A stretch of DNA of 64,000 bases. It comes from Streptomyces sp. NBC_01351 (lineage in GTDB: Bacteria > Actinomycetota > Actinomycetes > Streptomycetales > Streptomycetaceae). The first letter of the stretch is position 1. Every line of letters starts with the position of its first letter. The position numbers were made by a program, and so were the translations under genes. Under the pieces are notes generated by a model, which saw nothing but the letters and a program-made list of their open reading frames with translations, made no database searches and was not told the origin of the DNA. The DNA lies in the NCBI RefSeq assembly GCF_036237315.1, contig NZ_CP108356.1:2972501-3036500 (forward strand), in the 5' to 3' direction. This document shows positions 60,148-64,000 of the stretch, in pieces.

Positions 60148-62387
60148 CCGAGCGCCTCCGGGCCGAGCGGCTGCTCGTCGAGCGGCTGCGGGCCGAGCAT
60201 GTCCCGTACGTGCGCGGCTACTTGCTCCGCCGCCGCGGGCGCCGTCTTGAAGCCGGATCCCGACCAGCCGGCGGCGAAGACGATCCGGCTGTCCTCGGAC
60301 TCCGGCCCGAGGATGGGGCGGCCGTCGCGGGTGTACAGGTCGACGCCGTGCCGGCCGAGGAGGTACTGCGCGTCGGCCAGCCAGGGCCACCGGTGCGTGG
60401 TGCCGCTGCGGATGTGCTCGGCCTGCTCCTCGGTGATGCCGGGGCCCCCGTCCGGGGCCACGTCCCACTCGTCCACCGGGCGCCCGACGAGGTAGCCGTC
60501 GGCGGCCGGACCGGTGTACTGGGGGCGGCCCCAGACCCCGGTGACGAGGTCGATGACGGACGGCAGCGACTGGCTGTCCGGGTGCTCGAAGAAGCCGTAG
60601 CGGATCGCCTTGGTGCGCGGCGCCGCCGTGGGCGGGCCGTCGGTGCCGGGCAGCGGTTCGAGGGTCTGCCAGGCGTCCGGGCCCCGGCCGGCCGGCGCGG
60701 CCGGACCGTCGGGGACGTCCGCCGAGAGGCTGTGGCCCTGGATGTACGGGGTTCCGGTGCCGGCGGCGAGCACCACGGCCCGGGCGGTGACCTCGCTCTC
60801 CTCGAGGACGACGTGGACCCGGTCGGTCTCGCGCCGTTCGAGGCGCACGACCCGGCCGGACAGGACGACGGCCCCGTGGGCGCAGGCCCGGTCCCGGTAG
60901 CCGCGCGCCACGGTCGGTGGGTCCGCGTACCCGGCGCCCGGCTCCCACACGGCCCCGGCCACGTCGCTGACGTCCAGCGCGGGGTAGAGCTCGCGCAGCT
61001 CTTCCGGGGTGAGCAGGGTGGCCTCGACGCCTTCGCCGGTGAGCTCGGCGACGCCCTTCTCGGCCTCGGCGAGGTCCTCCTCGCCGAGGAGCACGAGGGA
61101 GCCGGTGCACTCGAAGCCGGTCGGCGGGGTGTCGGGGCCGGGCTCCCGGCCCCAGGCCAGGTGGTGGCTGCGCAGGGCGAGTGCGCGGATCACCGGGTCG
61201 GGGTCGTAGGCCCGGACCAGACCGCCGGACTCGGCGGTGGCGGCCGGGTCGGCCACGGAGGGCGCGGTCATGGCGACGCGCAGGCCCTGGCGGGCCAGTA
61301 CGTCGGCGGTGGCCGCGCCGACGACGCCGGCGCCGATGACGAGGACGTCGTACGCCTTGCCCTGGTGCTCCTCGGCGGCCGGCTCATCGGGGGTCGAGGC
61401 GGGCAGGGCGTTCGGCGCGGGGACGGGTACGACCTCCCAGCCGGCCCCGCCCCGGCCGGCGACGGGCTCACCCTCGGGGGTGAACTCCCGGTCGGCGTGG
61501 GCCCGCAGGGCGTCCAGGACGGCCGGTCCGTCCAAGGCCGGAGCCGTGGCCGGAGCCGTGGCCTTGGCCGCGTCCGGAGCCGTGGCCTGAGCCTTGGCCT
61601 GAGCCGCGGCCAGGACCGTGGCGACCGTGGCGAACGCGGAGTCCACCTGGGCGGCCGCGCCTCCCTGGAGACGGGCCACGTACGCCTCTCCGGCGGCCTC
61701 CCCGAGGAGTTCGGCGAACTCCTCGACGGCGCAGTCGTCGGTGAAGTACAGGGCCCCGGTGAATCCGGCGTCCCGGTGGGAGCGGGCGGCGCGCGCCGCA
61801 CCGGCGTGGGTGCCGCAGACGATGAGCGCCGTGGCGTCGGCCGCGATCCCCGCTCCGGGGCCGCCGACTTCCAGGCCGTCCTCGGGCAGGACCAGGAGGA
61901 GCTGCCCGAGGAGCGATCCGTAGGCGCTCCCGTCGTCCGCGAGGGCCACGACCGTGTGGCCCGCGCGCAGGACGGCCGCCCGCAGCTCGGCGAGCTGCGC
62001 GAGGTCGTCGGGGCACCAGCGCAGGGCGGCGCCGGTCGTGCCCGCCAGCAGCCCGGGCGCGGTGGCCAGGGGCAGCAGCACCGGTATCCCGGCGGCGCGG
62101 TAGACGGGCAGGGCGGTGCGGGCGCCGGCGCTGTTGAAGTGGCCGATGACCAGGGCGTAGCGGCCGTCGGCGACGACGGCCTCCGCGACGGAGCGGGACA
62201 CGGCGGTCTCGCCCCGGTCGTCGTGGAGGTCCCAGTCGACGGAGTCGTGGGCGGCGGCCCCCCGTTCGAGGAGTTCGCCCCAGGCGGCGCGCGGCCCGGA
62301 GAAGGGTCCGACGACGGCGGCGCGGACGCCGGGGCCGGCCGTGCCCACCGCGTCCGCGGGGCCGGCGGGGCCGTTCCGGTCAGCCAC
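60144..62387 (-). CDS. Fusion of type 1 periplasmic-binding-like domain and DAO-type FAD oxidoreductase
   Basis: 747 residues from GTG 62387 (GAGGGGG seven bases upstream), overlapping the MetRS-like stop by eight bases. Residues 20-265 resemble the Leu/Ile/Val-binding or ANF-receptor fold (VVGPFSGPRAAWGELLERGA, VIGHFNSAGA, LPLATAPG) but have no signal peptide, so the domain is cytoplasmic. An Ala/Lys/Thr/Pro linker (265-345) joins it to a glycine-oxidase/DAO domain: VIGAGVVGAAT (350-360), an AAGTGTPY segment, and the C-terminal FAAGWSGSGFKTAPA. In known hydrazine pathways a DAO-type enzyme oxidatively cleaves the N-N-linked amino acid. The fused binding domain is unusual. Confidence 0.87.
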   Translation of the reverse strand: MADRNGPAGPADAVGTAGPGVRAAVVGPFSGPRAAWGELLERGAAAHDSVDWDLHDDRGETAVSRSVAEAVVADGRYALVIGHFNSAGARTALPVYRAAGIPVLLPLATAPGLLAGTTGAALRWCPDDLAQLAELRAAVLRAGHTVVALADDGSAYGSLLGQLLLVLPEDGLEVGGPGAGIAADATALIVCGTHAGAARAARSHRDAGFTGALYFTDDCAVEEFAELLGEAAGEAYVARLQGGAAAQVDSAFATVATVLAAAQAKAQATAPDAAKATAPATAPALDGPAVLDALRAHADREFTPEGEPVAGRGGAGWEVVPVPAPNALPASTPDEPAAEEHQGKAYDVLVIGAGVVGAATADVLARQGLRVAMTAPSVADPAATAESGGLVRAYDPDPVIRALALRSHHLAWGREPGPDTPPTGFECTGSLVLLGEEDLAEAEKGVAELTGEGVEATLLTPEELRELYPALDVSDVAGAVWEPGAGYADPPTVARGYRDRACAHGAVVLSGRVVRLERRETDRVHVVLEESEVTARAVVLAAGTGTPYIQGHSLSADVPDGPAAPAGRGPDAWQTLEPLPGTDGPPTAAPRTKAIRYGFFEHPDSQSLPSVIDLVTGVWGRPQYTGPAADGYLVGRPVDEWDVAPDGGPGITEEQAEHIRSGTTHRWPWLADAQYLLGRHGVDLYTRDGRPILGPESEDSRIVFAAGWSGSGFKTAPAAAEQVAAHVRDMLGPQPLDEQPLGPEALG

Positions 62388-63999
62388 TGAACACCCCCTC
62401 GGCGGGAACGGCGAGCGGGGTGCCCGCGGCCGGTCCGCGCAGGGCGGCGGCGTCGATGCGGCGGCCGGCGGGGACGCCGAGCAGGCCGGCGAGCCGGTCC
62501 GCGCCGTGGGGCAGCACGGGGGCCGCCCAGGCCGCGAGGGCGGACGCGACGGCGAGCTGGGCGGCCAGCGCACGGCGGTGGGGCGCGGCGCCTTCGGGAC
62601 GGTCGCGCTCGTGGCTGTGGACGTGGCCGAAGTCGACGGCGAGGGAAACCGTCTCGTCGAGCAGGGCGACGGCGCGGCGGGCGTCGAAGCCGGCCGCCGA
62701 GTAGGCCTCGCGCAGTTCGTCGACCGTACGGGTGAGCCGGGCGTGCAGCCGCTCCCAGGCCGGGCCCTGGGGCTCTTCGGCGGGGGCGGTCCCGGCGCAG
62801 TCCTCGGCCACGGCGGTGAACAGGCGCCGCAGCCAGCCGTCCCAGTGCTCGGCGAGCCGGGCGCGGCTGCGTTCGAGGTCGGCCGGGGTGAAGCTGGTCT
62901 GGCGGCCGTTGGGCCGGTCGGACAGGACGTGGTGGCGCAGTACGTCGGCGGGGGTGCGGGCGAGTTCCTCGTGGGCCCAGATGGCGTGCCTGCGGCTGGT
63001 GGAGAACTTGAGGCCCTCCAGCCGGTAGAACTCGTTGACGACGAAGGCGCTCGGCAGCGGCGCGCCGGCCGGGCCCTGGGGGCTGTCGGGGCCGGAGGCG
63101 TCGGCGAGGAAGGCCGCCGGGAAGAGCAGCGCGTGGAAGTAGCCGTTGTCGAAGCCGAAGAACTGGACGGGCGCCGGGGCGGGCTCCCCGGTCGCGCACT
63201 TCTGCCACTCCATCAGGTAACCGGGGGCCATTTCGAACCAGACGTAGACCCGCTGGTCCGTGAAGCCGGGCACGGTGACCGGGACGCCCCATTCCGAGGG
63301 GTGGCTGACGGCGATCTCGGGCAGACCCTCGGCCCGCATGCGTTCGCACAGGGCCCGCAGGTGCGGGGGCATGTCCACGCGCTGCCAGAAGGCGTCGAGC
63401 TGCTCGCCGAAGGGGGCGAGGGGGAAGTAGAGCCGCTCGCAGTCGCGCAGTTCGGCGGGGGCGCCGCAGGCGGTGCACTCGGGGTCGGTGAGGTCCGCGC
63501 AGTCGTTCGGGCGGCCGCACGGCTCGCAGGCGTTGCCGTTGGAGCCGGAACCGCAGTGCGGGCAGTCGCCCTTGAGGTAGGCCTCGTAGAGCCAGCGCTC
63601 GCAGCCGGTGCAGTAGGGCAGCGGGCGGGTGCGGGCGACGATGTGGCCCTGGTCGTACAGGCGCTGGAAGAAGTCCTGGACGTGGGCGGTGTATTCGGGG
63701 TCGCGGCGGGGACGGACGATCGCGTCGAACTCGGCGCCGGCCTGGCGCCAGACGGATTCGATGGACTCCCCGTACCGGTCGGCGATCTCCTCGCCCTTGA
63801 GCCCGCCGTCCTTCAGCCCGCGCACGGGAACGTAGCTCTGGTGGTCGTCGAGACCGGTGGTGTAGCGGACGTCGGCGCCGTCGGCCACGCGGAAGCGGCG
63901 CAGGACGTCGCCGGCGAGGTAGGGGCCGGCCATGTGGCCGATGTGCAGGTCGCCGTTGGGCGTCGGGGGCGTGGCGGTGATCCACTCGGTGCGGCTCAC
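62380..63999 (-). CDS. Methionyl-tRNA-synthetase-like amino-acid-activating protein (5' end may lie beyond window)
   Basis: 539 residues visible from a GTG at 63999. The frame is still open at the window edge, so the true N-terminus may be further right. Class I synthetase motifs: HIGH is intact at 19-22, while KMSKS is altered to KFSTS (331-335). Zinc-knuckle cysteines fill 130-178 (Cys130, 133, 146, 149, 158, 161, 175, 178). It ends after the helical domain with no extra module. The context (N-monooxygenase, DAO-type oxidase) matches the MetRS-like half of cupin-MetRS hydrazine-forming enzymes rather than a housekeeping MetG. A cupin could lie upstream of the visible part. Confidence 0.85.
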   Translation of the reverse strand: MSRTEWITATPPTPNGDLHIGHMAGPYLAGDVLRRFRVADGADVRYTTGLDDHQSYVPVRGLKDGGLKGEEIADRYGESIESVWRQAGAEFDAIVRPRRDPEYTAHVQDFFQRLYDQGHIVARTRPLPYCTGCERWLYEAYLKGDCPHCGSGSNGNACEPCGRPNDCADLTDPECTACGAPAELRDCERLYFPLAPFGEQLDAFWQRVDMPPHLRALCERMRAEGLPEIAVSHPSEWGVPVTVPGFTDQRVYVWFEMAPGYLMEWQKCATGEPAPAPVQFFGFDNGYFHALLFPAAFLADASGPDSPQGPAGAPLPSAFVVNEFYRLEGLKFSTSRRHAIWAHEELARTPADVLRHHVLSDRPNGRQTSFTPADLERSRARLAEHWDGWLRRLFTAVAEDCAGTAPAEEPQGPAWERLHARLTRTVDELREAYSAAGFDARRAVALLDETVSLAVDFGHVHSHERDRPEGAAPHRRALAAQLAVASALAAWAAPVLPHGADRLAGLLGVPAGRRIDAAALRGPAAGTPLAVPAEGVFSG

Positions 64000-64000
64000 G

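Noticed and set aside
62380..63999. Housekeeping methionyl-tRNA synthetase (metG)
   Set aside because: The altered KMSKS, the lack of C-terminal tRNA-binding parts and the coupling to an oxidase, transporter and N-hydroxylase argue for a biosynthetic paralogue.

Overview
The window is chromosomal DNA of a Streptomyces or a close relative. It has very high GC, GTG and TTG starts backed by GA-rich ribosome sites, stem-loop terminators without U tracts, mycothiol biosynthesis (mshB), 7Fe ferredoxin, a succinate dehydrogenase flavoprotein with a five-helix anchor, and many GNAT, SpoIIE and anti-sigma-type ATPase genes. No rRNA, tRNA or CRISPR array was seen.

Layout. 1-4.4 kb: diaminopimelate genes dapE (cut by the window edge) and dapC, fdxA, a lysozyme-like secreted protein and a small secreted protein. 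4.5-10.3 kb: a GNAT enzyme coupled to a SirB1/transglutaminase-like protein, a proline/glycine-rich PG-binding membrane protein, a small membrane protein coupled to mshB, and a 64-residue membrane protein. 10.7-23.4 kb: two complete five-gene peptide ABC importer operons in tandem, separated by a two-domain GNAT gene. 23.9-28.8 kb: typA and a solute-binding lipoprotein with a large low-complexity insertion. 29.1-34.4 kb: a succinate dehydrogenase operon whose sdhA and sdhB are split by a tnpB-only IS200/IS605-type element. 34.4-37.7 kb: a TPM-domain membrane protein and PspA. 37.9-43.2 kb: a HEAT-like protein, a PAS/GAF/SpoIIE phosphatase, an anti-sigma-type ATPase, Nudix and SPOR proteins. 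43.4-49.1 kb: an NCS1 permease with its GntR-type regulator, a DUF4190-type protein and a subtilisin-like protease. 49.3-56.4 kb: a threonine-synthase-like enzyme, a PEP mutase-like enzyme, an EamA exporter, a secreted serine protease and two paralogous membrane-anchored esterases. 56.0-57.5 kb: a MarR regulator divergent from an SMP-30-like protein.

The most notable region is 57.5-64 kb, a four-gene operon on the minus strand in which every junction overlaps. It encodes a methionyl-tRNA-synthetase-like protein (open at the window edge), a periplasmic-binding-protein-like domain fused to a DAO-type FAD oxidoreductase, an APC amino-acid transporter, and a lysine/ornithine N-monooxygenase. N-monooxygenase, MetRS-like enzyme and DAO-type oxidase together match the known hydrazine (N-N bond) forming machinery of actinomycete natural products. 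In that pathway an N-hydroxylated amino acid is joined to a second amino acid through an activated ester, rearranged to a hydrazine, and oxidatively cleaved. The fused binding domain and the built-in transporter make this version unusual. The cluster probably continues past the right edge.

Other points of interest are a dispersed GC-rich intergenic repeat at 17.5, 37.8 and 50.5 kb, octamer repeats at 2.0 and 26.1 kb, an intercistronic stem-loop behind the binding-protein gene of the second peptide importer, and a sdhA stop codon that may be supplied by the transposon end.
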